Shown here: positions 1-7,741 of the stretch, in pieces
Position numbering within the stretch: position 1 is the stretch's first letter
How the letters are laid out: each line of letters begins with the position of its first letter
Assembly (NCBI RefSeq): GCF_004343035.1
Contig: NZ_SMCQ01000014.1
Location: forward strand, 1 to 64,000
Origin: Longibaculum muris
GTDB lineage: Bacteria; Bacillota_I; Bacilli_A; Erysipelotrichales; Coprobacillaceae
DNA: 64,000 nt
Reading direction: 5' to 3'
Translations under genes and position numbers: made by a program
Notes under the pieces: model-generated
What the model was told of the DNA's origin: nothing
The model's database searches: none
What the model saw: the letters and a program-made list of their open reading frames with translations, nothing else

Positions 1-92
1 CCAGAGAAATAGATACCATTCAAAAAATCAGCAAAATGAACTTTATCCCTGAAATAATCTTTTAAAGTTGGATCAGCTTTACAATTCAACAT
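1..92 (-). CDS. Rpn-family recombination-promoting nuclease/putative transposase, N-terminal fragment at window edge
   Basis: Only the first 30 codons lie in the window; the rest continues off the left edge. A GGGAGG ribosome site sits 8 nt before the ATG at 92. The peptide starts MLNCKADPTLKDYFRDK and continues HFADFLNGIYF, which resembles the N-terminus of PD-(D/E)XK 'putative transposase' proteins of the Rpn family, common in Erysipelotrichia and Clostridia. The catalytic residues would be downstream and are not visible, so whether it is intact is unknown. It would be the first of three Rpn-type genes in the window. Confidence 0.6.
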   Translation of the reverse strand, partial: MLNCKADPTLKDYFRDKVHFADFLNGIYFS

Positions 93-236
93 TCTGCATA
101 CCTCCCTTTTTATAGTTCAAAGCTTTGATATTCATATGAGGTATGTTCAACAATATAATAGCATAAAGCAAATTTTATTCAATGCCCTTCTATTATATAT
201 ATACGCATTTATTTCTCGTTTTTCTTTTAAAATAAT

Positions 237-264
237 GAAAAAACTCTATTTTTTCAAAATAGAG
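237..264 (-). terminator. Rho-independent terminator after the GH3 remnant
   Basis: A perfect 9-bp stem (CTCTATTTT / AAAATAGAG) with a 3-nt loop is followed on the minus strand by a T-run. It lies 9 nt beyond the stop codon of the GH3 remnant, as expected for the original gene's terminator. Confidence 0.8.
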
Positions 265-272
265 CAATTTCA

Positions 273-482
273 TTATTTTTTCAATACAAATGTATCTTTA
301 TTTTCTGTTAAACTGTCTTTTCCAATAAAGATTTCAAAGTCTCCTTCTTCACTAGCGAACTTCATATCTTTTCTCACAAAACGTAACATATCTTCTGTAA
401 TTACAAATTCAACTTTTTGTGATTCATGCGGTTTTAAGAAAATCTTTCCTTTTATGAAACAAAATACGGCTAATAATTTATT
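273..482 (-). pseudogene. C-terminal remnant of a GH3 beta-glucosidase (fibronectin-III-like domain)
   Basis: This open frame has no start codon. It encodes the C-terminal Fn3-like domain typical of family 3 glycoside hydrolases: a LKPHESQKVEFVIT strand, then FVRKDMKFASEEGDFEIFIG and a short tail. GH3 proteins carry the pattern 'LKPGESKTVTFTL...DL.FY....W..E.G.FE..VG' at their C-terminus. Everything upstream (the TIM barrel and catalytic domain, normally more than 600 residues) is missing; an in-frame stop at 483-485 closes the frame and the next gene begins soon after. The gene has therefore been deleted from its 5' side, while its 3' end and terminator remain. Confidence 0.65.
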
Positions 483-515
483 TTAACAAAAAAATAAAGC
501 CAATATTTATTAGCT

Positions 516-1223
516 TTACTTCTTGTAATTACATTGATAAACAAAAATATCAAATATTTTTTGCATCTTTTCATCTCTGATCATACATTCTGGATGAAAT
601 TGAACACCATAGATTTTTAAGAAATTATGTTGAATAGCTTCAATAATACTATCTTCACTTCTTGCAACAACTCTAAAATCTTCTGCTAATTTTTTTATAG
701 ATTGATGATGCATACTATTAACAAATGTTTTATCATTAAATATTGGTGCTAGAAATGAATCTTTATTAATTCTTATACTATGTGTTGGAAATTCTCGTCT
801 TTCTTTTTGTTGATGTTGAAATACATATTCACTAGCCATTTGATTATCTTGATATAAAGTTCCTCCAAAAGCAACATTGATAATTTGTAAACCTCTGCAT
901 ATTCCTAGGATTGGTATGTTCTTTTGGGAACAAAGTTTTAGTAATTGTATTTCATAATAGTCTCTTTTTGAATCAGAAATATCTAATTCAAATTGACAGC
1001 TTTCATGATAGAATAATGGATTAACATCATAACCCCCAGGTATTAGTAAACCATCTATTCTTTCTAATTGTTCTTCTACGACTTCTTTTGATTCTGATAT
1101 TGGTAATAGTAAAGGTATCCCACCTGCCTTTTCTATTGCTTCAATATATTCTTGATTAACAAATTGAATACAACGTCCTTCTTCATATTTTTCACTACAT
1201 GTTATTCCTATAATTGCTTTCAT
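516..1223 (-). CDS. Class I glutamine amidotransferase-like peptidase C26 (gamma-Glu-GABA hydrolase/PuuD type)
   Basis: About 235 residues, the usual size for the family. The nucleophile elbow GICRGLQ places the catalytic Cys near residue 109, and GVQFHPE near the C-terminus supplies the His (about 210) and Glu (about 212) of the triad. Family members hydrolyse gamma-glutamyl amide bonds such as gamma-Glu-GABA or peptidoglycan-derived gamma-glutamyl peptides; the substrate cannot be told from sequence. I place the start at the ATG at 1223 (MKAIIGIT), which has AGAGAG 8 nt upstream; a GTG 9 nt further upstream is less likely. No other polyamine or GABA gene is adjacent, so the pathway is open. 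Confidence 0.88.
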   Translation of the reverse strand: MKAIIGITCSEKYEEGRCIQFVNQEYIEAIEKAGGIPLLLPISESKEVVEEQLERIDGLLIPGGYDVNPLFYHESCQFELDISDSKRDYYEIQLLKLCSQKNIPILGICRGLQIINVAFGGTLYQDNQMASEYVFQHQQKERREFPTHSIRINKDSFLAPIFNDKTFVNSMHHQSIKKLAEDFRVVARSEDSIIEAIQHNFLKIYGVQFHPECMIRDEKMQKIFDIFVYQCNYKK

Positions 1224-1297
1224 TTTTATCACTCTCTCTTATCCATTATAAACAATTTTCTTATATGTCTAAAGACTTTTAGACATTCTTATATAAT

Positions 1298-2122
1298 TTA
1301 ATCAACATGTCCACTACTTAATCCTTCTTCTTGATTATCAAGTGGTAACCATTCTAATACTTTTTGTATATATCTATCCCAAAAATCCCAAGTATGCGAT
1401 CCTGGTCCTTCTTCGTAAGTGACCTCAATTCCTTCTTTTACTAGAAATTCATAATAGTCTTGATTTGCTTTTAATAGAAAATCTTCTGTACCACAAGCCA
1501 TATAAATTTGTGGAAAATTAGCCTTTTCTTTTTTTAACTTGAATACTAAGGCTTTATAATCTTTGTCACTTCCTCGTAAATGATCAATATTCCCAAATAC
1601 ACTTGTTAAATAACTACGCTTATTCATATAAGGAATATCATCTCCATCAGTAGAATGAATAACCATATTTAATATAAGTGCTGAAGATAACCCAGCTACA
1701 TATCCAAATGTTTCATGATATTTCAAACCATTAATGATTGCCCCATATCCTCCCATTGATAATCCCGCTATAAAAGTATCTTCTCGTTTCTTTGATAATG
1801 GAAACATGCGACGTGTCATCTCAACAAGTTCTTCACCAATAAACTTTGAAAAATATTCATGTGAGTTTTCATTATCTACATAAAATTTATTTTCACCAGC
1901 AGGCATAATAACAGCTAAATTATGGTCTTGTGCCCATCTTTGAATACGTGTCCCCACTAACCAATCTGTTTGGTCACCAAAAATACCATGTAATAAATAA
2001 AGGGTTTTATATGGTTTGATTTTCTGCTGACATTTTAAAACTTTATCAACTGGTAAAATCGCTTGAAATGTAACTGTACGCATTAATGATTGAGAAAAAA
2101 AGTTAACTTGTATGGTTGCCAT
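1298..2122 (-). CDS. Alpha/beta-hydrolase esterase, esterase D/tributyrin esterase family
   Basis: A 274-residue cytoplasmic serine esterase. The oxyanion-hole region is YLLHGIFGD (43-50). The nucleophile elbow GLSMGGYG puts the catalytic Ser at 122, the Asp is in CGTEDF (about 214) and the His in GSHTWDFW (about 243). This arrangement matches the EstA/FrsA-like esterase D family that cleaves short acyl esters, including acetylated sugars. No signal peptide is visible. It lies 4 nt downstream of a HAD phosphatase gene, so the two are probably co-transcribed. The exact substrate is not predictable. Confidence 0.88.
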   Translation of the reverse strand: MATIQVNFFSQSLMRTVTFQAILPVDKVLKCQQKIKPYKTLYLLHGIFGDQTDWLVGTRIQRWAQDHNLAVIMPAGENKFYVDNENSHEYFSKFIGEELVEMTRRMFPLSKKREDTFIAGLSMGGYGAIINGLKYHETFGYVAGLSSALILNMVIHSTDGDDIPYMNKRSYLTSVFGNIDHLRGSDKDYKALVFKLKKEKANFPQIYMACGTEDFLLKANQDYYEFLVKEGIEVTYEEGPGSHTWDFWDRYIQKVLEWLPLDNQEEGLSSGHVD

Positions 2123-2126
2123 ATTT

Positions 2127-2933
2127 CTATTCTCCTATCTGAAAGTGTTTAACAAAAGCAGCAGCTATCCCATCGTCATCTACACTCTTTGTTATATCAC
2201 TTGCTATATTTTTTAGTTCTTGAACTGCATTTCCCATAGCTATACCATGTTTAACCAATTGAAACATCTCTATATCATTAACTCCATCCCCAAACGCATA
2301 AGTATTTTCATAATCAATACCTAACTTTTGATAAAGATAAGCACATGCAGTTCCTTTAGTAAATCCCTTATTATAAACATCCATACGAATAAGTCCTGTT
2401 GCATAAGGAATCATAGTAAACTCATCTTCCAATTCATGGTATGCATTCCATAAATCATCAGCATTTTCAAATAAAACACAACAGCTTATAGCTTTCACAT
2501 CTTGTGCTGTAAAGTTTTCTATTACTCCTATTGGTCTTTTCGAAGTACCTTGAAACATTTCACGATGCTTAATTATTAATTCATCATCTAAGAATGCACA
2601 CCACTGCCCATCATGTCCATTATACATAGAGCGCCCATTATATTTCCTGTATACATCCATTTGTTTTTGAATTTGTGCTGTACTCATAATATCATCTATA
2701 AGTACGACATTATCAAAACGAATATAATGTCCATCATTGCAAATATATCCATCAAATTCAATATCTTTCACACTTTGTGGAACTTCACCTCGCGCTGTTG
2801 CAATAACAATCTTATGCCCTTGTTTTTTAAATTCTATTAATGCATCTTTTGTCTTTTGAGTAGGATGCATCAGCCCATGAGGTACATTGACAAGTGTTCC
2901 ATCAATATCAAAAAAAACTATTTTTTTATCCAT
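2127..2933 (-). CDS. Cof-type HAD-IIB phosphatase
   Basis: A 268-residue cytoplasmic haloacid-dehalogenase phosphatase. Motif I is FFDIDGTLV at the N-terminus with nucleophile and acid/base aspartates. The C-terminal motif IV region reads FGDGVNDIEMFQ followed by GIAMGNA, the classic Cof/YidA signature. Members dephosphorylate sugar phosphates, FMN or similar small phosphates. I chose the ATG at 2933 because GGAGG lies 6 nt upstream; longer frames add an AT-rich N-terminal tail without a ribosome site. It leads a two-gene unit with the esterase. Confidence 0.9.
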   Translation of the reverse strand: MDKKIVFFDIDGTLVNVPHGLMHPTQKTKDALIEFKKQGHKIVIATARGEVPQSVKDIEFDGYICNDGHYIRFDNVVLIDDIMSTAQIQKQMDVYRKYNGRSMYNGHDGQWCAFLDDELIIKHREMFQGTSKRPIGVIENFTAQDVKAISCCVLFENADDLWNAYHELEDEFTMIPYATGLIRMDVYNKGFTKGTACAYLYQKLGIDYENTYAFGDGVNDIEMFQLVKHGIAMGNAVQELKNIASDITKSVDDDGIAAAFVKHFQIGE

Positions 2934-3000
2934 ATCTTTTCCTCCTTCATTTATTATATAAAAAAAACATTTTATAATCATAAAAATATCAAGATATGAA

Positions 3001-3035
3001 AAAGGAAGTCTCTTTTACTAAAAACTTCCTTTTTA
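3001..3035 (-). terminator. Terminator after the Rpn nuclease gene
   Basis: AAAGGAAGT pairs with ACTTCCTTT across a 14-nt loop and ends in a T-run on the minus strand. It lies 9 nt beyond the stop of the gene at 3044-4015. Confidence 0.75.
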
Positions 3036-3043
3036 TTCCAAGT

Positions 3044-4015
3044 TTACTCTTTTATACAATCTGCAGCTTCATATATCTTTTCTAGACTTGCTTTTTCAAT
3101 AAGTAAGTCAAATATCTTTTCGTACTGCTCTACGGATAGATTTTCCAGAAATCCTGTTTCAGCTTGTGGATATGTCTTGGTAAACAATTTTAATACGAAA
3201 TCTCTTTTACCAAACTTTGTACCTTCAGTTAGTCCAAGCTTTTTCCCTTCAGCCAATCCCTCTTGCAGCCCTTCTTCTTTCCCTTCGTCACGTTCTCTTT
3301 TCATTCTTGCCTGTCTTGCTCGCTTGTTTAAATCACGGTTGAATGCCATGTCCTGTAGAATCATATCTTCATTAAAATCATCTGCCTTCTTCTCCATGAT
3401 ATCCACCACCTTCTTCTTTAACTTCATTATATCATCATCGATTCCATTTTTAAATATGTAGATCGCTGTTTCTAGTTCATTGAAGTTCTCTAATCCCTTT
3501 TCCTTCTTTAGGATATTGATATAGGGTAGATATATGTAGATTCTCGTGATCAAGTTATGTTTCTCCTGATTCCCTGATTCATTCTGACTGACATACCTGT
3601 CTATCAGTACCAGGTTGTCCTTATCCAGGTCATCGATGAATATCAGCTGAAACACATGATGAATGTTGGTGACATAGTCATCACCTCTCTTTTGCTGTTC
3701 TACGAGTAGTCTTGCTCCATAGATCTGGAACCTTTGATACTGCTCCTGGTCAAGTGATGAATTCTGCATTTCGACATCACAGATTTCACCATCTTCATTG
3801 GTGACTCTGATATCCAGAATCATATCCTTATCTTCGACATGCTGAGGATTGAGATCAGGATTCAAGACCTTGAGTGAATGGCAGTCAATGCCAGCGATGT
3901 TTTCAATGATGAGTTTAAGGAGATAGATAGAATCAGGATCTTGATCATCTCTTAAGGTATACTTGAACAAAACATCATTTTTAAAATCAACAATTTTCTT
4001 TCTTTTCATTATCAT
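3044..4015 (-). CDS. Rpn/PD-(D/E)XK nuclease family protein (putative transposase)
   Basis: A 323-residue protein of the Rpn recombination-promoting nuclease group. Residues 1-30 carry FKNDVLFKYTL, the typical opening. The nuclease core shows DIRVTNEDGEICDVEMQNS (about 68-86), with a D and an E-x-Q in place of the textbook (D/E)-x-K. A C-terminal helix contains repeated EGxxEG units (EEGLQEGLAEGKKLG), also typical. Related proteins cut DNA and promote RecA-independent recombination. The third quarter of the gene is visibly richer in G and C than its neighbours, suggesting recent transfer. The start is the ATG at 4015 with GGAGGG 6 nt upstream; that ribosome site lies in one arm of a hairpin. 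Confidence 0.85.
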   Translation of the reverse strand: MIMKRKKIVDFKNDVLFKYTLRDDQDPDSIYLLKLIIENIAGIDCHSLKVLNPDLNPQHVEDKDMILDIRVTNEDGEICDVEMQNSSLDQEQYQRFQIYGARLLVEQQKRGDDYVTNIHHVFQLIFIDDLDKDNLVLIDRYVSQNESGNQEKHNLITRIYIYLPYINILKKEKGLENFNELETAIYIFKNGIDDDIMKLKKKVVDIMEKKADDFNEDMILQDMAFNRDLNKRARQARMKRERDEGKEEGLQEGLAEGKKLGLTEGTKFGKRDFVLKLFTKTYPQAETGFLENLSVEQYEKIFDLLIEKASLEKIYEAADCIKE

Positions 4016-4055
4016 AAAAAAGCCCTCCTACTTCTATATACGAGAGTAAGAGGGC
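4016..4055 (-). terminator. Hairpin with T-run whose 3' arm holds the Rpn ribosome site
   Basis: On the minus strand GCCCTC and TACT pair with AGTA and GAGGGC (interrupted 10-bp stem), followed directly by TTTTTT and then the ATG of the Rpn gene. It looks like the terminator of the upstream membrane-protein unit. The GGAGGG ribosome site of the Rpn gene is inside the 3' arm. Confidence 0.6.
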
Positions 4056-4059
4056 AAAT

Positions 4060-4095
4060 TTCTTTTTTATTTTCTACTTCACATAATTTCACATA
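4060..4095 (-). promoter_or_regulatory. Upstream element shared with the Rpn gene at 52532-53338
   Basis: On the minus strand this stretch contains a direct repeat of TTATGTGAAA-type units followed by an A-rich AAAATAAAAAAG tract, then a TCGTATATA segment. The same order of elements is found upstream of the second complete Rpn gene (about 53400-53482). This suggests a common mobile-gene 5' region or promoter. Confidence 0.45.
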
Positions 4096-4102
4096 AACAT
4101 AT

Positions 4103-4768
4103 TTATCTTTGAACTTTTTTCATATCACTATAACCTAACCAAACTGTCCACACATATGCACAAGTTTTTGGAATCATTAACATTCCTACCATTGGAATAG
4201 TATCAGCAAATAAAACAACTGGAATATAGAAAGCAAAACTTAAAACAATAGTTAACCACATGTTATAGAATGCTTTATCTTGTTTTTGTCGACTACTTTG
4301 ATAAAATAAAATAATAACCATTAATCCCATTAATGCAAAAGGAATATTACGATAAATTCCCCAAGACAATGGTGCATTCACACTTGTCCATGCATTTTGT
4401 GGGAACATACATAAAGCAATTCGTAGTGCTGCTAAAATATACATAACAATTGTTAATTCATTTCTACCCTCTACATGATAACGTAATCGCCAAACATAAT
4501 ATAAAATCACATAGAAAATTGTCATTGTTATGGAAGTAATCCACTTCCCAATACCTAAAGCGACAGTGTAATCTTGCAATCCTGTTGTGCATAAAGCAAT
4601 AGCACGAGGAACTAGATGAAATGAATCACCTAATCCCAAAGTAACTGCCATAATTCCAAACAGTAAGTATTGACGATTCCCACGATTTCCTTTAATCATC
4701 AAAATTCCTAACGTGATAACCGTTGCTAAATAAATAATATCAAAACCAGTTTCCATAATTGCTTGCAT
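4103..4768 (-). CDS. Seven-helix-type membrane protein of unknown function, TetR-regulated
   Basis: A 221-residue protein with six or seven hydrophobic segments spread over its whole length and short charged loops (for example KGNRGNRQ and RYHVEGRNE). No enzyme or transporter signature is recognised. The motif DSFHLVPRAIAL around residue 50 echoes RVFHLVPEIFIAV in the protein encoded directly upstream, so the two may be distantly related or form a complex. The genes abut (stop at 4769, start at 4768), which implies translational coupling. A TetR operator lies ahead of the pair. Function unknown. Confidence 0.8.
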   Translation of the reverse strand: MQAIMETGFDIIYLATVITLGILMIKGNRGNRQYLLFGIMAVTLGLGDSFHLVPRAIALCTTGLQDYTVALGIGKWITSITMTIFYVILYYVWRLRYHVEGRNELTIVMYILAALRIALCMFPQNAWTSVNAPLSWGIYRNIPFALMGLMVIILFYQSSRQKQDKAFYNMWLTIVLSFAFYIPVVLFADTIPMVGMLMIPKTCAYVWTVWLGYSDMKKVQR

Positions 4769-5188
4769 TTAAACTTCCTCCTTTATATTTTGATAAAAAC
4801 TGATAAAAAACAATATGCCAGCACAAAGTAACGCTCCACCAAGTCCACTATAAAACACGGCAATAAATATTTCTGGAACTAAGTGAAAAACTCTTAAACT
4901 AACACCTACACTCATCATAAATGCCATAATACAAAAAGCTTGTTGATCAAAAAACTTAATAAAGAGTTGTAATTCTTCTTCATAAGAAACAATTCTTTTA
5001 GTATGTTTATTAACCATCTTAGAAAAAACAAACTTCATAAAAATTATATAAATAACCAATGACAACACTAAATTAAGCAAACTTACATATGATACATAGG
5101 CTTCAATCCCTATTTTTAAGATATTAAAACCTGCAATAGACCATACTATACCTGCTAAAATTAATAGATTTTTCTTTTGTACTTTCAT
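4769..5188 (-). CDS. Small membrane protein of unknown function, first gene of TetR-regulated pair
   Basis: About 139 residues with four predicted membrane segments (roughly 8-28, 35-58, 85-105 and 110-130) and a cytoplasmic stretch of mixed charge between the second and third. It contains RVFHLVPE, a motif matched by FHLVPR in the next gene. The start is the ATG at 5188 with GGAGG 5 nt upstream; an earlier ATG overlaps the operator region and lacks a ribosome site. A perfect TGAACA-A-TGTTCA palindrome lies 15 nt upstream. I cannot assign a function. Confidence 0.8.
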   Translation of the reverse strand: MKVQKKNLLILAGIVWSIAGFNILKIGIEAYVSYVSLLNLVLSLVIYIIFMKFVFSKMVNKHTKRIVSYEEELQLFIKFFDQQAFCIMAFMMSVGVSLRVFHLVPEIFIAVFYSGLGGALLCAGILFFISFYQNIKEEV

Positions 5189-5202
5189 ATCATCCTCCAT
5201 AA

Positions 5203-5215
5203 TGAACAATGTTCA
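5203..5215. promoter_or_regulatory. TetR operator upstream of the membrane-protein pair
   Basis: The perfect palindrome TGAACA-A-TGTTCA is repeated, with only the centre base changed, upstream of the tetR gene itself. Two copies at the heads of two units controlled by one TetR gene are strong evidence that this is its binding site. Confidence 0.75.
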
Positions 5216-5230
5216 TTTTAATTCATAAAT

Positions 5231-5252
5231 AAACCCACAGCCTAAGTGGGTT
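5231..5252 (-). terminator. Weak terminator hairpin after tetR
   Basis: ACCCAC pairs with GTGGGT across a 7-nt loop; the tetR stop codon overlaps the stem. The following T-tract is short and mixed, so read-through into the membrane-protein pair is possible. Confidence 0.45.
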
Positions 5253-5805
5253 AATAAATAACTCTTTGTATTGTCTCTAGTAAGATATGACAAGATGGTT
5301 GTTGTTGTGATAATAAATTCATTATATTCACAAATACAAATTGAATAAAATCTTCTTTTGTATAATCATCATTAAAAACATCTTGCTTGACTTGTTGATC
5401 TTGATTTAAAACCATCAACAAACTTCTTTGAATATGTTTAAAATATTCTTCCATGACTTCTCTACCTTGTTTCACATCAGAAGATTGAAAACCCTGTGCA
5501 TGAGCAATAAAGAATCCTGGATATTGCTTCGTACCTCGTTGAATTGTTGTAAATAACCAGTCAACACAATCATTAAAGTGCTTAAAGTATAAGTCATCAC
5601 CCATATGAAAAAATGATTTCCAAATATCTTCAACTGTCGCAATAATTAAATCAGCCTTTGAAGGAAAATAATTATAAATCGAACCTACTGCCACACCACA
5701 ATGTTTTGCAACATTTCGCATATTGATTGATTGTAAACCATCCTTAGAAGCTATTTCACGACTAGCCTTTAAGATATCTTCTTTTGAAGTTACAATTTTA
5801 TTCAT
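5251..5805 (-). CDS. TetR/AcrR family transcriptional regulator
   Basis: A 184-residue protein. The N-terminal helix-turn-helix reads MRNVAKHCGVAVGSIYNYFPSK (written here in part: GVAVGSIYNYFPSK), the diagnostic TetR signature with the YNYF recognition helix. The C-terminal ligand domain is family-typical but unassigned. The start is the ATG at 5805 with GGTGGTGAT upstream; a longer frame would run through the operator. The palindrome TGAACA-C-TGTTCA at 5822-5834 indicates autoregulation, and its twin at 5203-5215 suggests control of the two downstream membrane genes. The effector is unknown. Confidence 0.9.
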   Translation of the reverse strand: MNKIVTSKEDILKASREIASKDGLQSINMRNVAKHCGVAVGSIYNYFPSKADLIIATVEDIWKSFFHMGDDLYFKHFNDCVDWLFTTIQRGTKQYPGFFIAHAQGFQSSDVKQGREVMEEYFKHIQRSLLMVLNQDQQVKQDVFNDDYTKEDFIQFVFVNIMNLLSQQQPSCHILLETIQRVIY

Positions 5806-5821
5806 CTTATCACCACCAAAC

Positions 5822-5834
5822 TGAACACTGTTCA
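5822..5834. promoter_or_regulatory. TetR operator upstream of tetR
   Basis: The perfect palindrome TGAACA-C-TGTTCA sits 17 nt upstream of the tetR start codon and in the divergent region shared with the oxidoreductase at 5907. It is the second copy of the site at 5203-5215. Confidence 0.75.
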
Positions 5835-5906
5835 TTTTAAACTATAAAATAAGATTTGTCAAATGAAAAGTAACTTTTTTATGTTATAATGGAGTGGGTG
5901 ATAAAT

Positions 5907-6860
5907 ATGATACGTTATGGTATATTAAGTACAGCTTCAATTGTTGATCGTTTTGTTGCAGGGATTCGTGAAAGTGGAGATGGCTATGTTCAAGCTATTG
6001 CATCACGTTCCTTAGAAAAAGCAAAAATTGCTGCAGAGAGATTAAATATTGATAATTATTATGGAAGTTATGATGAATTGTTTGAAGATGACAATATTGA
6101 TGTAATCTATATTCCAACAGTCAATGGATTACATTATCGTGATTGTCGAAAAGCCTTATTACATCATAAACATGTGGTGATGGAAAAACCATTTGTATTA
6201 CATAGTTTAGAAGCTATTGAATTATTTGAATTAGCTAAAAAACAGAACTGTTTTTTAATGGAAGCACAAAAATGTGTGTTTTTACCTACAACAAAGAAAG
6301 TTAAAGAACTCATCAATAACAATATTATTGGAAAAGTGAAATATATTGAATATAAAGCAGGCTTCCCTGGTCGTTTTGATTATGATCATTGGATGTATGA
6401 TTTAACATTAGGTGGTGGCGCATTGTATGGTAGTTCGACTTATACAATTGAATCATTACAATATTTGTTTGATCAGCCTGATTTAGATATCGATGGTACA
6501 TGTATAAAATGTCCTACTAAAGCTGATGAAATTTGTAATTTTCAATTAAAAGTAAATCATGAGATCCTTGTTTCAGCTACAATAGCAATGAATGTCGAAT
6601 TAAAAAATGAAGCCGTTTTTTATGGTGAATTAGGTTATATCGTTGTTCCTTATTTTTGGAAATCTAAAGGATTAGAACTTCATATTCATGGTCAAGAAAC
6701 ACAATACTTCGATTATCCTTATCAAAGTGAATTTGTTTACGAAATAAAACACATTCATGATTGTTTAAATAAAGGTCTCATTGAAAGTCCTGTTATGAAT
6801 AAAGAAAAAACAATTCAAGCTTGTCAATTAGTTGAAAAACTTTATCAGAAATGGCAATAG
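5907..6860 (+). CDS. Gfo/Idh/MocA family NAD(P)-dependent oxidoreductase
   Basis: A 317-residue cytoplasmic enzyme. The N-terminal Rossmann domain reads IRYGILSTASIVDRF, with YIPTVNGLH and MEKPF in the dinucleotide-binding half. The C-terminal domain carries DLTLGGGALYGSS, the family's GGG-type strand. Members oxidise or epimerise sugars, inositols and sugar-like compounds; the substrate is not apparent. I chose the ATG at 5907, preceded by GGAGTGGGTGA, over an upstream ATG. A TATAAT lies close upstream. It is transcribed away from tetR and may share the operator region. Confidence 0.88.
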   Translation: MIRYGILSTASIVDRFVAGIRESGDGYVQAIASRSLEKAKIAAERLNIDNYYGSYDELFEDDNIDVIYIPTVNGLHYRDCRKALLHHKHVVMEKPFVLHSLEAIELFELAKKQNCFLMEAQKCVFLPTTKKVKELINNNIIGKVKYIEYKAGFPGRFDYDHWMYDLTLGGGALYGSSTYTIESLQYLFDQPDLDIDGTCIKCPTKADEICNFQLKVNHEILVSATIAMNVELKNEAVFYGELGYIVVPYFWKSKGLELHIHGQETQYFDYPYQSEFVYEIKHIHDCLNKGLIESPVMNKEKTIQACQLVEKLYQKWQ

Positions 6861-6882
6861 ACACAAATACGTGTCTTTTTTT
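6859..6882 (+). terminator. Terminator after the oxidoreductase
   Basis: AGACAC pairs with GTGTCT over a 6-nt loop, followed by six or more T residues. It overlaps the stop codon of the oxidoreductase gene. Confidence 0.75.
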
Positions 6883-6985
6883 AATAACAAAACATTTTTT
6901 ACATCATTAATTGGGTAATGTCAAAGACTTTTGATAGACAAAAATACAAGAATATGGAAAGATAAGAGAAACGAGGAGGGGTTTT

Positions 6986-7393
6986 ATGAAGATTGGTGAG
7001 AAACTAAGAGATGCTAGAAATCAAAAGGGTTTAACCCAAGAAGAAGTTGCTGATGAAATACATGTTTCAAGACAGACAATATCAAATTGGGAAAACAATC
7101 GTTCTTATCCTGATATTATAAGTGTTATTTTATTGAGTGATCTTTATCAGATGAGTTTGGATGTTTTATTAAAAGGAGATAAGGATATGATTGAACATTT
7201 AAATGAAAGTACGGATATTGTGAATAGTAATAAAAAATTAATTATAATGGGTTTATTAAATATTGTTGTTTTTATTTTTATGATTATTTTTAATCAAATA
7301 ATTTCTGAAAACAAGATTTTATTAGCTAGTATTTTAAGTCTTTCAATTATCAGTATCACAATTTTCTTTTATCAGATTATCCGTAAATTTTAG
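6986..7393 (+). CDS. XRE-family transcriptional regulator with two membrane segments
   Basis: A 135-residue protein. Residues 5-60 form a Cro/C1-type helix-turn-helix (LTQEEVADEIHVSRQTISNW in part: VSRQTISNWE). A linker is followed by two hydrophobic segments at about 83-102 and 107-128, so the DNA-binding domain would be membrane-tethered, an arrangement frequent in Firmicutes. GAGGAGGGG lies upstream of the ATG. The next gene, 13 nt downstream, encodes another small membrane protein and is probably its partner. The target genes are unknown. Confidence 0.85.
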   Translation: MKIGEKLRDARNQKGLTQEEVADEIHVSRQTISNWENNRSYPDIISVILLSDLYQMSLDVLLKGDKDMIEHLNESTDIVNSNKKLIIMGLLNIVVFIFMIIFNQIISENKILLASILSLSIISITIFFYQIIRKF

Positions 7394-7406
7394 GGGGGGT
7401 ATACAC

Positions 7407-7721
7407 ATGAAATATTATGAAATTTTATTTGTTTTTATTGTTTTACTTGGAGCTTTTCAACTCAGTTATTCTATTTTTCGTATGACTATTATTGATGCCA
7501 AAAGTCGTCATTTCAAGCATCCTCATTTTTGGGGATTGTTTACAATGGGACGTAATAGTAGCAACCTTATTCTTTATTTATTGGGAAGAAGAAATTATCC
7601 TTCTATAATGTCTTTAGAAGATCAGCAAAAAATGGATTCTTATAAAAAACGTGTTGGTGTTGCTTTAGTGTTTATTGCTTTAGGAACAATTTCTTTAATT
7701 ATATCAGAAGTATTATTTTAA
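7407..7721 (+). CDS. Small two-helix membrane protein of unknown function
   Basis: A 104-residue protein with a hydrophobic segment at about 5-27 and another at about 83-102, separated by a basic, aromatic-rich loop (KHPHFWGLF, LLGRRNYPS). A GGGGGGG-type ribosome site precedes the ATG, and the gene follows the membrane XRE regulator by 13 nt, so they form one unit. No family is recognised; a partner or sensor role for the regulator is inference from position only. Confidence 0.72.
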   Translation: MKYYEILFVFIVLLGAFQLSYSIFRMTIIDAKSRHFKHPHFWGLFTMGRNSSNLILYLLGRRNYPSIMSLEDQQKMDSYKKRVGVALVFIALGTISLIISEVLF

Positions 7722-7741
7722 AGATTGGGATTGTTTAAAAA

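Noticed and set aside
136-486. Forward open frame of 116 codons rich in Phe, Ser and Lys
   Set aside because: It is antisense to the GH3 remnant and its terminator and has no ribosome site; its composition is that of a shadow frame.
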